Made by a program: the position numbers and the translations under genes
The notes under the pieces: model-generated
What the model was told of the DNA's origin: nothing
The model's database searches: none
Seen by the model: only the letters and a program-made list of their open reading frames with translations
Source: Acidobacteriota bacterium
Lineage (GTDB): Bacteria; Acidobacteriota; Thermoanaerobaculia; Multivoradales; Multivoraceae
Length of the DNA stretch: 64,000 bases
Direction: 5' to 3'
NCBI GenBank assembly: GCA_029263415.1
Contig: JAJCXN010000008.1
Coordinates: 80,075 to 144,074, forward strand
In this document: one piece after another, positions 56,662 through 64,000 of the stretch
Numbering within the stretch: position 1 is the first letter of the stretch
Layout: the number at the start of each line of letters is the position of its first letter

Positions 56662-58647
56662 CTAACCGTCGAGCTCCGTCCACTGCTCGTAGCTCTGCGT
56701 CAGCTCAGCCGTCACCTCGGCGAGTTCCTCCTGCAACCCCTTAGCCATGTCACCGCCCTCGTTGTACGTTGCGGGATCGGCGAGCTTCGTGTGCAACTCT
56801 TGTTGCCGCGCCTCAAGCGTTTCGATGCGAACCGGCAACTGCTCAAGGGCACGTTGCTCCTTGTATGACAGTTTCCGTTTCTGCGGTCGAGCGCCAGACT
56901 CAGGTTCAGACGGCAACGCCTGCGGTTCTGCATCTGGTTTAGCGGGGGGCTCTACTGGAGGTTCAGCGCTCTCGGCATCGGCGGAAGCCGCAGCCAGCCG
57001 CCCTTGACCGGCGAAGGGATCAACCCGCCGTTGCACCAACCAATCGCTGTATCCACCAGCGTAGCGGGTGACGCGGCCACCGCCCTCCATCACCAGGGTG
57101 CTGGTGACCACATTGTTCAAGAATGCTCGATCGTGACTCACCAGCAGGAGGGTCCCGGAAAACTCCACCAAGCGATCTTCCAGGAGTTCGAGTGTTTCGA
57201 TATCAAGATCATTGGTCGGCTCGTCCATCACCAACACGTTGAACGAGCGCGTGAACAGACGCGCCAACAACAACCGATTGCGCTCGCCGCCCGACAGCGA
57301 CGACACCGGACTTCGCGACTGCTCGGGGGAGAACAAGAAGCGCTGAAGGTACCCAAGAATGTGCTGGGGTCGACCACCGATGGTCAGCCGATCATTGCCA
57401 TCGGCGACGTTGTCGGCCACCGACCGGTCTTCGATCAACTGCTCGCGATGCTGATCGAAATAGGCAACCTCCATGCGTGTCCCGGCCTTGACCACACCAC
57501 TGGTTGGCGCCAACTCTCGCAGCATCAACCTCAGCAACGTGGTCTTGCCCGAACCATTGGGACCAAGCATGCCGATCTTGTCGCCGCGACTGATGATGGT
57601 CGAGAAGTCCTTCACCAACCAAGGGCCGGTGGCACCATCCTCTGCATAGGTGAACGACGCTTTGGCCATTTCGATCACATGCTTGCCCGACGATGCGGCT
57701 TGATCGAAACGTAGATTCGCCTGGCCCACCGCTTGCGGCCGATTCCGCACCTCTTCGCGCAGCCGTTCGAGCGCGCGCACGCGTCCTTCGTTACGGGTAC
57801 GCCGGGCCTTAATGCCTTGTCTAACCCAAACCTCTTCCTCGGCCAATTTCCGCTTCTGCTTGACCGACGCCCGTTCTTCGATCTCAGCGTCCGCCTCGCG
57901 CTTCTCTAGATACACGCGGTAGTTGCCGGGATAACTGGCCAACCCAAATCGGCTCAACTCAGCGATTCGAGTCGCCACATTGGCAAGAAAAGATCGATCG
58001 TGGGTCACGAAAATTACCGCACCAGGCAATGAACTAATGAGTTCTTCGAGCCACTCGATCGCCGGAATATCGAGATGATTGGTGGGCTCATCCAGCAACA
58101 GAACATCGGGCTCTGCCACCAACGCGCGAGCCAACAAAACACGGCGCTTCAACCCACCAGACAGGGTTGCAAAATCACCGCCCTCAGGCAGATTGAGACG
58201 GCTGATCGCCGTCTCCACTCGTGTCTCAAGTTCCCAACCGCCGTGCAGTTCCAGTTTGGTCTGAACCTTCTCGAACCGACGCAATAGTCGCTCGCCCTCA
58301 GGCGACGACGCATCCACCTCGGCCAGCTGCGCTCCCAGCTGGTGCATTTGCCCCACCAACTCTCCCACTTCAGCAACGCCACCTGCCACGATGTCGAAGA
58401 CCGTGCCCTCCAGGTCTCGGGGGACCTTTTGTCCGAGCCAAGCAACACGGGTACCCGGGCTCATCACCACCTTGCCCGCGTCCAGCGCAAGATTCCCGCG
58501 CAACACGCGCAACAAGGTCGACTTGCCCGCCCCGTTGCGACCCAGCAACGCCAGCCGCTCCTTCCGCTCCACGTTGAGCGACACACCATCGAACAGCGGC
58601 GGGCCGCCAAAGGAGACAGTCGCCTCCTGCAAACTCAACACCGCCAT
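56662..58647 (-). CDS. ABC-F family ATPase (Uup-like)
   Basis: About 661 aa from ATG 58647. The preceding 16 codons in frame are not conserved. It is a soluble ATPase with two nucleotide-binding domains: Walker A GRNGAGKS (36-43) and GPNGSGKT (near 360), signatures LSGGL and LSGGE, Walker B LLLDEPTNHLD and LVMDEPTNDLD. A linker of about 80 residues rich in Arg/Lys/Glu joins them. A C-terminal Pro/Glu-rich stretch and a coiled coil (KRKLSYKEQRALEQLPVRIE) match the Uup-type DNA/ribosome-binding tail. It acts on ribosomes or branched DNA rather than as a transporter. Confidence 0.92.
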   Translation of the reverse strand: MAVLSLQEATVSFGGPPLFDGVSLNVERKERLALLGRNGAGKSTLLRVLRGNLALDAGKVVMSPGTRVAWLGQKVPRDLEGTVFDIVAGGVAEVGELVGQMHQLGAQLAEVDASSPEGERLLRRFEKVQTKLELHGGWELETRVETAISRLNLPEGGDFATLSGGLKRRVLLARALVAEPDVLLLDEPTNHLDIPAIEWLEELISSLPGAVIFVTHDRSFLANVATRIAELSRFGLASYPGNYRVYLEKREADAEIEERASVKQKRKLAEEEVWVRQGIKARRTRNEGRVRALERLREEVRNRPQAVGQANLRFDQAASSGKHVIEMAKASFTYAEDGATGPWLVKDFSTIISRGDKIGMLGPNGSGKTTLLRLMLRELAPTSGVVKAGTRMEVAYFDQHREQLIEDRSVADNVADGNDRLTIGGRPQHILGYLQRFLFSPEQSRSPVSSLSGGERNRLLLARLFTRSFNVLVMDEPTNDLDIETLELLEDRLVEFSGTLLLVSHDRAFLNNVVTSTLVMEGGGRVTRYAGGYSDWLVQRRVDPFAGQGRLAAASADAESAEPPVEPPAKPDAEPQALPSEPESGARPQKRKLSYKEQRALEQLPVRIETLEARQQELHTKLADPATYNEGGDMAKGLQEELAEVTAELTQSYEQWTELDG

Positions 58648-59177
58648 GAACCGTCTCCTCGGCTGCGCTGGTAGGACGGCGACACGGCTCAACACCTGCC
58701 AGGGAGCTGGCGGGCGGGCACTCGGTCGCGAAGAGCTACGGCACAGTCACATTGCTGCTCGAATTGGATTTGAGAAACCAAGCGACTTGGCCCTCATGCG
58801 GGCGCGATCATACCCGCTAGACCTAGCGCGTGACGCCTCGATGGCCGTTCGGGCGATGAACTAGGCATCAAGCCGGCTCTGACCTGAACTGGGATTCTCT
58901 GATCCTCGCGAATGAGGCCCGTTCGGTCGCTGATCTCAACGCGAAAGTTGTAGGGGTCGATGACCTCAGCGGACACGACCGGGTGACGGAAAAGATGCGA
59001 CTAGCCGACCGCGTACTGGCGGTCGAAGAGGAGAGGTCGGCGCTAGCAGAGTGTAGTGATGCTCAGGTCGCAGACTGGGTAGTTCGAACACAGATCATCT
59101 CCTCGAAGTTGGCAATGCTTCAAGGAGGTAGACGGACGTAAGTTCGAAGCCACAGGAAGGGGTGGGTCATTTTCTGA
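58648..59177. other. Intergenic start of the mobile island
   Basis: No intact gene is visible. A minus-strand frame of 60 codons at 58794-58976 begins with SAEVIDPYNFRVEISDRTG and reads like a fragment of a real protein, but a stop closes it upstream and I cannot name it. A tRNA-like stretch on the plus strand at 59028-59105 is discussed with the rejected items. Confidence 0.4.
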
Positions 59178-59265
59178 TGGTCAAACGGGTCATCATCCGT
59201 TGGTCGTTAACAACCCCACACTTGACGGCTCTTAAGGCCGGCGCCTCTGCCAATTGGGCCCCACC
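59178..59265 (-). pseudogene. Degenerate tRNA-Leu(TAA)-like sequence
   Basis: A D-arm region CAATTGGCAGAGGC and an anticodon arm CGGC-CTTAAGA-GCCG with anticodon TAA are clear, followed by a long variable region as in leucine tRNAs and a CCA at 59178-59180. The T-arm (AACGG/CCGTT) has a non-consensus 8-nt loop, and the 5-prime GGTGGGG has no acceptor partner before the CCA. It is therefore probably decayed. Confidence 0.4.
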
Positions 59266-59275
59266 CGAGCGCTAA

Positions 59276-59361
59276 TGGCGGAAGGACTGGGAGTCAAACC
59301 CAGAAGGCTTGCGCTCGCTCAGTTAGCAACCGAGTGCCGTCGCCAATCGGCTTGCCCTTCT
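59276..59361 (-). tRNA. tRNA-Ser(GCT)
   Basis: An 86-nt sequence folds as a class II tRNA. The acceptor is AGAAGGG against TCCTTCC (six pairs, with A-C at position 1-72). The D-stem is GCC/GGC with GG in the loop, and the anticodon arm CTCGG-TTGCTAA-CTGAG gives anticodon GCT. A long variable region, a T-stem CTGGG/CCCAG, discriminator G and encoded CCA complete it. Oddities are the first-pair mismatch and a T-loop starting TTT rather than TTC. It sits 1 nt from the next tRNA-like gene. Confidence 0.7.
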
Positions 59362-59362
59362 A

Positions 59363-59434
59363 TGGCGGTGGGAGAGAGATTCGAACCCCACGTCATTCGA
59401 CCGACCCCTCGGTTTCAAGACCACTGCCGCCACC
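59363..59434 (-). pseudogene. Degenerate tRNA-Ser(TGA)-like sequence
   Basis: This 72-nt sequence ends in an encoded CCA. It has an acceptor with GGTGGCG against TCCCACC (one C-C mismatch), the anticodon-loop sequence CTTGAA typical of tRNA-Ser(TGA), a variable-arm-like GTC/GAC and a consensus T-loop TTCGAAT. There is no room for a D-arm, and the anticodon stem lacks a base. It is probably a decayed or phage-minimised tRNA. Confidence 0.45.
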
Positions 59435-59468
59435 CAGACTCTTTCGGCTTATCCCACCTGCTCTAAAC

Positions 59469-59511
59469 GCAAGAACGCCTCCTCGACCGCTAGGCCGGGA
59501 GGCGTTCTTGC
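59469..59511. terminator. Strong 14-bp hairpin beside the tRNA array
   Basis: GCAAGAACGCCTCC and GGAGGCGTTCTTGC form a perfect 14-bp stem with a 15-nt loop. On the minus strand it is followed by TTTAG, a short T-run. It could end transcription of the small operon at 59.7-60.8 kb, or mark a boundary of the tRNA array. Confidence 0.65.
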
Positions 59512-59674
59512 AATCAGACGTTTTGTCAACGCACAGTTACATGGACCCCTCCCAAAGGAAGCGACTCGAGTAACTGGACAATGACAGGCGCGCGGTTTCT
59601 CATAACGCGAGAACTCTGTAAGTCGATCCGCCTGGGTCAAGCGCTCTACCTAGGCCCGTGCTCGAGCAGCCGCT

Positions 59675-59818
59675 TCATCTCCGCAGCGCTCGCCTCGATC
59701 CCCTTGTCGATGCCCACTCAAGGTCGGCTATTCCCGGGATCAGGGCGCACTTGAGGTCGATCGCTTCGGGTGTCTTGAGGTACTCACGTACTGCGAGGCG
59801 GACGGCGATGAGCCTCAT
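59675..59818 (-). CDS. Small unknown protein, probably frameshifted
   Basis: This 47-codon gene begins directly after the TAG of the upstream gene (TAG-ATG, no gap), so it looks like the last gene of the operon. The product starts MRLIAVRLAVREYLKTPEAI. After about residue 34 the coding quality moves to another frame, which continues GIDKGIEASAAEMKRLLEH to about 59654. A single missing base near 59715 would explain this, so it may be a recent frameshift. Not recognised. Confidence 0.4.
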   Translation of the reverse strand: MRLIAVRLAVREYLKTPEAIDLKCALIPGIADLEWASTRGSRRALRR

Positions 59819-60091
59819 CTACTCAGTGACTGCCTCTGACTTCTTCGGCACTTTGATCATCTCGATGTATCTATGAGCGCACTCGGCGATGTCAAACACA
59901 TCCACCATGTCCTGAATCCAACCGATCTCGATCTCCTGCTTTTTGTCGTGAGGACCCTTTGTCAGGATGTACCTACGGTTGTCGTAGTAGACCCAAACTC
60001 TGTGTTCCTTAGCCTTGGTCGTGTAGCCCTTGGCGCAGAATTTCAGCATTTTCCAGACTTTCTGGAGTTTGACGAGCCCTCTTGTAGACAA
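59819..60091 (-). CDS. HicA-like small protein (tentative toxin)
   Basis: This 90-aa basic protein begins GLVKLQKVWKMLKFCAKGY and has VYYDNRRYILTKGP in the middle, then a helical acidic end. The order helix, beta-strands with a positively charged core, helix and the small size resemble HicA mRNA interferases, but the key His context of HicA is not clear (EHRVWVYY may be its counterpart). It lies 7 bp after a HicB-like gene. The function is an inference from size, order and partner. Confidence 0.45.
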   Translation of the reverse strand: MSTRGLVKLQKVWKMLKFCAKGYTTKAKEHRVWVYYDNRRYILTKGPHDKKQEIEIGWIQDMVDVFDIAECAHRYIEMIKVPKKSEAVTE

Positions 60092-60098
60092 GGCGCCT

Positions 60099-60560
60099 TT
60101 AGCCGACTTTCAGGATTTCTGTGTCGGTGACCACCGGCTCAGAGTCGCCCTCGTTTAGAGCGATGACGCGAGCTTTGAACACCGGGTTCTCCTCGACGCG
60201 CATATCTTCTTCGTTGTCAACCTGGCCGGTCCTTACTCGCATGCGTGCTTCAGCGAAGCGCCCTCGAAGGGTGACGCTCTGTTGCTCGTAGAGTGACTGG
60301 ACTTCTGCCTCGAATGAGGCAAAGTCATCCGCTTCGTGAGCGATGTCTTCGAGGGCGAGTCCGATTGCCATTTTCAGTTCCGCGATCGCGTGGCGAAGCG
60401 AGTCACCGTACGCAGAAACTCCCATTGGGTGAATACCGGTGGCCCATTGCTTGCCGTGTTCTTCGCGCACGAGAGCAGCGCCTGGCAGATGTACGCCAGC
60501 TAGGAACCCGCGTCCGGGCACTGCCTGCTTGAAGTCAAACAGGATCGGTAGTTCGTTCAC
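60099..60560 (-). CDS. HicB-like protein (tentative antitoxin)
   Basis: This 153-aa protein starts at GTG with GGGAG upstream. The stop of a small preceding ORF overlaps this GTG (GTGA). The segment GVSAYGDSLRHAIAELKMAIG matches the HicB-type core, in which a beta-strand leads to a helix with E-A-x4-A spacing. An acidic C-terminal tail (EDMRVEENPVF, NEGDSEPVVTD) could be the DNA- or toxin-binding part. Adjacent to a HicA-like gene, it probably forms a toxin-antitoxin pair of unusual sequence. Confidence 0.45.
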   Translation of the reverse strand: MNELPILFDFKQAVPGRGFLAGVHLPGAALVREEHGKQWATGIHPMGVSAYGDSLRHAIAELKMAIGLALEDIAHEADDFASFEAEVQSLYEQQSVTLRGRFAEARMRVRTGQVDNEEDMRVEENPVFKARVIALNEGDSEPVVTDTEILKVG

Positions 60561-60772
60561 AAGAGGTCTCCCTTTCTCGTGTGCTTGGCTCGTGGTGAGA
60601 GCGGTGGTTCGTCTTCTACCGGGACGTAGGGTCTTACAGCGCGAAGCTGGCCGGCCACGGGATGCCTATTGTTCACGATGTCAGAAAGTCGCCTCGTCCT
60701 GCAACGTTTGGCGTGCATTCTGTTGACCTCCTGGTACATCAATGAGCCGTGTCGCGGCACTGGTTTCGACAA
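60557..60772 (-). CDS. Small basic ORF coupled to the HicB-like gene
   Basis: A 71-codon frame ends in TGA overlapping the GTG of the next gene, which suggests translational coupling. The product is basic in the first half (MHAKRCRTRRLSDIVNNRHP) and Pro-rich in the second (RPYVPVEDEPPLSPRAKH). It is unrecognised, and its reality rests only on the overlap and position. Confidence 0.35.
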   Translation of the reverse strand: MSKPVPRHGSLMYQEVNRMHAKRCRTRRLSDIVNNRHPVAGQLRAVRPYVPVEDEPPLSPRAKHTRKGDLL

Positions 60773-61006
60773 CTTCTCGACACCCCCTTACATTCCATGA
60801 CGATCCTGTGAGACATCCGTGCACGGATTGTCAGGCGTTGTAAGCCGGAGCAAAGCAGCCGCCCGTGTCAAGCGCTACACTGTCCCCACGAGCTGGACGC
60901 CGGTGCCGGGCTGTTCGGCAACCCGCCATCGTCAGTTGCCAACGCCATATTGTTGCGCGACCTCCGGATGATTGAGCGTCTATCTCTATGTGGGAAGACT
61001 AGAAAG
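60773..61006. other. Leader region of the split transposase gene
   Basis: No gene is supported. This stretch would contain the left end of the transposase-bearing element and its promoter. I did not find a clear REP-like palindrome. Confidence 0.4.
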
Positions 61007-61185
61007 ATGGTGCGAAGCCTCCCGTGGGACATCACCCCCGGCCATGTCTACGATGTGACCATGAAGACCTTCCAGGCGAGGTACTTCTTCATTCCTTCGA
61101 ACAGGCTCAACGACATCGTCACCGGTGTCTTCGCCTACGCCAAGGATAAGTACGAGCTCGAGATCTGCAATCTCGTGGTTCTCAG
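61007..61185 (+). pseudogene. IS200/REP-type transposase, N-terminal part (split by group II intron)
   Basis: The preferred start is ATG 61007 (AGAAAG before it). The product begins MVRSLPWDITPGHVYDVTMK and continues IPSNRLNDIVTGVFAYAKDK to CNLVVL. It then breaks inside a Ser codon at 61185, where the antisense group II intron begins. The reading frame resumes at 63407 with the second part of the codon and then NHIHLL. This is the N-terminal portion of a Y1/HUH transposase of the REP-associated type. In the intron-containing state no full-length protein can be made from this strand. Confidence 0.8.
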
Positions 61186-63406
61186 GTAAGAGTGGGGACC
61201 CTGCCGCCTACGCGGTTTTCACCGCGCGGTTTGCAAGGCCCCCTCTTCCAAACCCGGCGTGCGACTTTCGTTCCGCACCGGGCTTTCCATAGATGTTTCC
61301 GCGAAGTGTGGCGAGCGAAGCCAGCGGAGGTCGAATCGACGCACGGGGTACAGTTCGAGACGGAAGAGATGGACAGAGCCATCCCTCCACCGAACCGACT
61401 TCCGCGCTGGAGTTCGCCATCCATACCGAGAGTTGATCTCACGCATGTTCGACCGAGGATGCTTCTTGCGCAGCCAATGCCGCACCGACATCCACACGTA
61501 GCGATCCAAGTCGGAAAAGACCTGCTTGGCGCCGCGCGCGTAGCGGTAGAAGCTTCCCCAGCCTCTGAGCATTCGATTGATCAATCTCAGCCGTTCTCCG
61601 AGAGACGAGCGACAGGTGCTGCGATGCAGAATCTGTTTGATCGTTTCTCGTAGTCGTTGGCTCCGATGTTTGGGAATCACCGCGTTGCTCAGCCAGCCGT
61701 AGTAGCGGTGGCGTTGGTAGCGGACGTGGTGTCCCAAGAAGCGGAGAGGCCGGGTCACCGGAGTGACCAGTGTCTTCTCCGCAGACAGCTCGAGACCGAG
61801 ACTGTCCTTCAGCATTCGTGCAAGTTTCTCCTTCTCGCGAAGCGCAAGGTCGAGTGCCCGCTCTAGGCGGTTCTCTCCTTGAGGCACGCTGACGAGCAGG
61901 ATGAAATCGTCGGCATATCGCACCGGGATGATGACCGGCTTTCCCTTACGGCGGTCTCGACCGCGGGCGTGGTACGCCCGCTGACGAATCCTTTTCTTGT
62001 CACACATGAGCGTCGGTTGATGGCGAGGCCAGCAATGACGTTCGTAGCGCTCCTCGATCACGCTCAACGCAATGTTGGCGAGCAGAGGAGAGAGAATCCC
62101 ACCTTGGGGTGAGCCCGTCTCAGTCCGAAGAAACCTCCCTTCGGACAAGACCCCGGCTTTCAGGAATGCGACGACCAAACGAATCAGCTTCCGGTCGTTG
62201 ACCTTCCGACGAATTCGCTCCATCAAGCCGTGATGGCTGATGTTGTCGAAGCATCCTTTGATGTCGCCTTCGATAGCCACTTGAAACATACAAGACCGAT
62301 CAGCTCTCGGCAGGTTCGGGGGCTTTGGCATCAAGAGCAACCGAAGATGCTCGAGTGCCGCATGCGCACCGCGACAAGGCCTGAAGCCGTACGAGTTCGG
62401 ATAGAAATCCGCCTCGAAGATCGGTTCCATGATGTTCTTCATAGCCGCTTGCACGACTCGATCAGCAACGGTCGGGATCCCCAGAGGGCGATACTTCCCT
62501 GGTTTGCCGGTCTTGGGGATCAACACTCGCCGGACAGGACTGGGCCGGAAGCTGCGCGAGCGCAGATCCTGCCTCAGTTGGTCCAGAAACTGATCTCCAT
62601 CACCAGCAACGATCTGACGCACCGTCACTTTGTCCACGCCCGGCGTGCGCCGGCCGCGGTTGCTAGCTACGCGTGCAAAGGCACATCGGAGATTGCGGAG
62701 GTCTGTGACCAGCCCCCACAAACTCTCGAAAACGAAACTAGGCTCTTTCCAACTTCGCAGGTAAAGCTTCCTCTGCGCGCTCCGGAGCCACTGCCGATCG
62801 GCAGTCGTTGCCACATACATGGCTTTCCCCGGCGTCAAAGGACCTCTACTCATCTACTGCTCTCCTTCGCCATGCACGCGGCTTTCCCGCGCTCCGACTA
62901 CTACGAGAGCTCCGCCCTCCGCTCGAAACGTCACCGGACTTGGCGGCTTGCATGGCATCGCACACCACGCGTTCGAGTCGAAGTTCCCTTGTTCGTTGAA
63001 ACAACCCGTGGCACGGTAGGTGGTCAGCTCTATCCCTGATCGCACTGACGGTGACTTCATTTCGGGATCGAAGTACCGCGTACCCATGGCGGGCACACTC
63101 AGTCGGCATGATTCGCACCAACCGGGCTCTCGCGACATTCTCCTCGTTGCCGAGGAGTTGTGATTCCATACAGAGACGTCCGGCACTGACTTCAGCTGAA
63201 CGAGCAATCACTCGCTCTCCTTCACCTTGGTACCTGTGGTAGCCCGCCGCTGACGAATCAGCACGAGCACTTAAGACCGCTCGGCTCTTGCAGGCCGCCG
63301 TTCCAACCTCGGCGACGTTCGCGGTCCCCTTCTGTATCCGGCCCGACCCGGATAAGGAGAGCTCCTTCTGGCTCTCGGTCGTTTCATCGTTTTCAACAAG
63401 GCGCAC
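61186..63406 (-). mobile_element. Complete group II intron (2221 bp)
   Basis: On the minus strand the element starts with GTGCGCC at 63406. It carries about 550 nt of 5-prime ribozyme (domains I-III), a reverse transcriptase ORF in domain IV, and a recognisable domain V at about 61250-61285. Domain V has AAGCCCGG pairing with CCGGGTTT, a TGCG/CGCA inner stem, and a 2-nt CG bulge. Domain VI ends CCCC-A-CTCTTAC, placing a bulged A eight nt from the end and a terminal AC. Both ends are fixed to the base, because removing 61186-63406 restores a transposase reading frame. It is inserted antisense to that gene. Confidence 0.88.
61219..62853 (-). CDS. ltrA: Group II intron reverse transcriptase/maturase
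   Basis: This 544-aa multifunctional protein has reverse-transcriptase blocks including TPGVDKVTV, LGIPTVADRVVQAAMKNIME, YGFRPCRGAHAAL, TGSPQGGILSPLLANI and the catalytic VRYADDFILL. A maturase (X) domain with RSSLGERLRLINRMLRGWGS follows. I see no HNH endonuclease domain. The final residues (ESPVRNESRTPG and on) are read through domain V and the stop lies inside domain VI. This is frequent among annotated members and may not be functional protein. The protein promotes splicing and copying of its own intron. Confidence 0.93.
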   Translation of the reverse strand: MSRGPLTPGKAMYVATTADRQWLRSAQRKLYLRSWKEPSFVFESLWGLVTDLRNLRCAFARVASNRGRRTPGVDKVTVRQIVAGDGDQFLDQLRQDLRSRSFRPSPVRRVLIPKTGKPGKYRPLGIPTVADRVVQAAMKNIMEPIFEADFYPNSYGFRPCRGAHAALEHLRLLLMPKPPNLPRADRSCMFQVAIEGDIKGCFDNISHHGLMERIRRKVNDRKLIRLVVAFLKAGVLSEGRFLRTETGSPQGGILSPLLANIALSVIEERYERHCWPRHQPTLMCDKKRIRQRAYHARGRDRRKGKPVIIPVRYADDFILLVSVPQGENRLERALDLALREKEKLARMLKDSLGLELSAEKTLVTPVTRPLRFLGHHVRYQRHRYYGWLSNAVIPKHRSQRLRETIKQILHRSTCRSSLGERLRLINRMLRGWGSFYRYARGAKQVFSDLDRYVWMSVRHWLRKKHPRSNMREINSRYGWRTPARKSVRWRDGSVHLFRLELYPVRRFDLRWLRSPHFAETSMESPVRNESRTPGLEEGALQTAR

Positions 63407-64000
63407 CAATCACATTCACCTCTTGGCCGTTCCATCCTCAGCACAGCAGCTGAGCGACTTCCTGTGCCTGGTCAGATCTCAAGTAGCCAAGGAGGTCCAG
63501 AAGTTCTGCGGATGGACCGGAGGCATCTTCGATGAACGCTGTACCGTTACGCCCGTAACCAACGAGCCAGCAGCGCAGATCGCGCGCCTCAAATACGCCC
63601 TCTCTCAGGGTCTAAAGGAAGGCTTAGTTCCGCACCCCAAACTGTGGCCGGGAATTCAATCGGCCACTGCGCTGAGCAACGGGTCTATGAAGCTCAAGGG
63701 CAAGTGGATACGCCGGACAGAACTTTACGATCACGAACGAACCGCAAACCGGCGGCGCCGCAAGATCACGCGACGCACACTCTCACGCCTGCAATACAAC
63801 AAGTGCGTCGACAACCTCACCTTGAGGCTCTGCCCGATTCCATGCTGGGCCCACCTGTCAGAACGCGAAATCGCCAAGCGCGTCCGTTCTTTGATCGACG
63901 AGCTCTTGATCGAGAACGCTGATGTTCGAAGAAAAGTTCGCAGGGACTATCGCAAGAGGCTGATGAACCGCGACCGCTTCTGCTTTAGACCCAAGTCAAC
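63407..64000 (+). pseudogene. IS200/REP-type transposase, C-terminal part (continues past the window)
   Basis: The frame that follows the intron is open to the end of the window, about 198 codons. It begins NHIHLLAVPSS, with the His-x-His HUH motif of Y1 transposases. It continues with QIARLKYALSQGLKEGLVPH and WPGIQSATAL, typical of REP-associated and IS200-like transposases, then a basic region (TANRRRRKITRRTLSRL) and PCWAHLSEREIAKRVRSL. Joined to 61007-61185 it gives one uninterrupted protein. The C-terminus lies outside the window. Confidence 0.8.

Noticed and set aside
57004..57714. A 236-codon plus-strand frame inside the ABC-F gene
   Set aside because: Antisense to a strongly conserved ATPase. 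The translation is His/Gln-rich without domain signatures.
57818..57829. CTTGTCTAACC, similar to the -10 box of the shared promoter
   Set aside because: It lies inside the ABC-F coding sequence and lacks the TTTCTTGTKCCA box 14 nt upstream.
59028..59105. tRNA-like stretch on the plus strand: 7-bp GAGGAGA/TCTCCTC acceptor-like pairing, AGCA/TGCT D-stem and TTCGAAC T-loop
   Set aside because: The anticodon loop has eight bases, the T-stem does not pair, and there is no CCA. It may be a relic, but chance pairing cannot be excluded.
62230..63039. A 269-codon plus-strand frame over the group II intron
   Set aside because: It is antisense to the reverse transcriptase and ribozyme 5-prime region and shows no protein family signature.

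Overview
The window looks like a chromosome segment of an Acidobacteriota-type bacterium, possibly near Thermoanaerobaculia. This placement is inferred from protein families: a VWFA-related protein of the acidobacterial type, an Oar-like TonB receptor with a carboxypeptidase-regulatory N-terminus, two long ADOP-type MacB/FtsX permeases, TPR proteins next to a CRTAC1 (ASPIC/UnbV) protein, and secreted proteins with C-terminal modules common in that phylum. Base composition is moderately GC-rich. Many genes overlap by 4 nt (ATGA), so several long transcription units are likely.

Region 1 (1-23.7 kb) is a glucose/beta-glucoside catabolic locus. On the minus strand are an Oar-like TonB receptor, a GH3 beta-glucosidase, a sodium:solute symporter, glucokinase and 6-phosphogluconolactonase. 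Divergent from them is a tightly coupled plus-strand unit: lacI, two TPR proteins, a CRTAC1 protein, edd, eda and zwf, followed by a gluconolactonase-like protein. Together they describe hydrolysis of beta-glucosides outside the cytoplasm, glucose import, phosphorylation and the whole Entner-Doudoroff route. A perfect palindrome centred on CTAAAACGTTTTAG lies between the TonB and lacI genes and again in front of the VWFA gene, which suggests a small LacI regulon.

Region 2 (23.7-29.2 kb) holds a PadR regulator with a likely operator, an ADOP permease, a lipoprotein gene flanked by two 7-bp tandem arrays, and an EamA transporter.

Region 3 (29.2-44.3 kb) is the most unusual part. It has an ECF-like sigma factor, an anti-sigma factor with an H-x3-C-x2-C motif, a secreted two-domain protein, a secreted TPR-CHAT protein, and a plus-strand unit of P-loop NTPase, degenerate ABC exporter, alpha/beta hydrolase, alginate-export-like outer-membrane protein, seven-repeat secreted protein and polytopic membrane protein. 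The sigma gene and the NTPase-headed unit share one bipartite promoter-like element with identical 14-nt spacing, so they probably form one regulon. I know of no described system with this composition.

Region 4 (44.3-58.6 kb) is mostly ordinary: a lipoprotein, a beta-barrel protein, a Tat-exported dienelactone hydrolase, a MAPEG protein, a second ADOP permease, a GntR(YtrA)/ABC operon with a probably leaderless first gene, a DUF1761 protein, a TPR lipoprotein, a DUF3667 protein and an ABC-F ATPase.

Region 5 (58.6-64.0 kb) is a mobile or phage-like island. It has a tight array of one good and two degenerate tRNA genes, a small minus-strand operon with a HicB/HicA-like pair, and an IS200/REP-type transposase gene split by an antisense group II intron. 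Exact intron ends can be read at 61186 and 63406. Removing the intron restores the transposase frame across its HUH motif.
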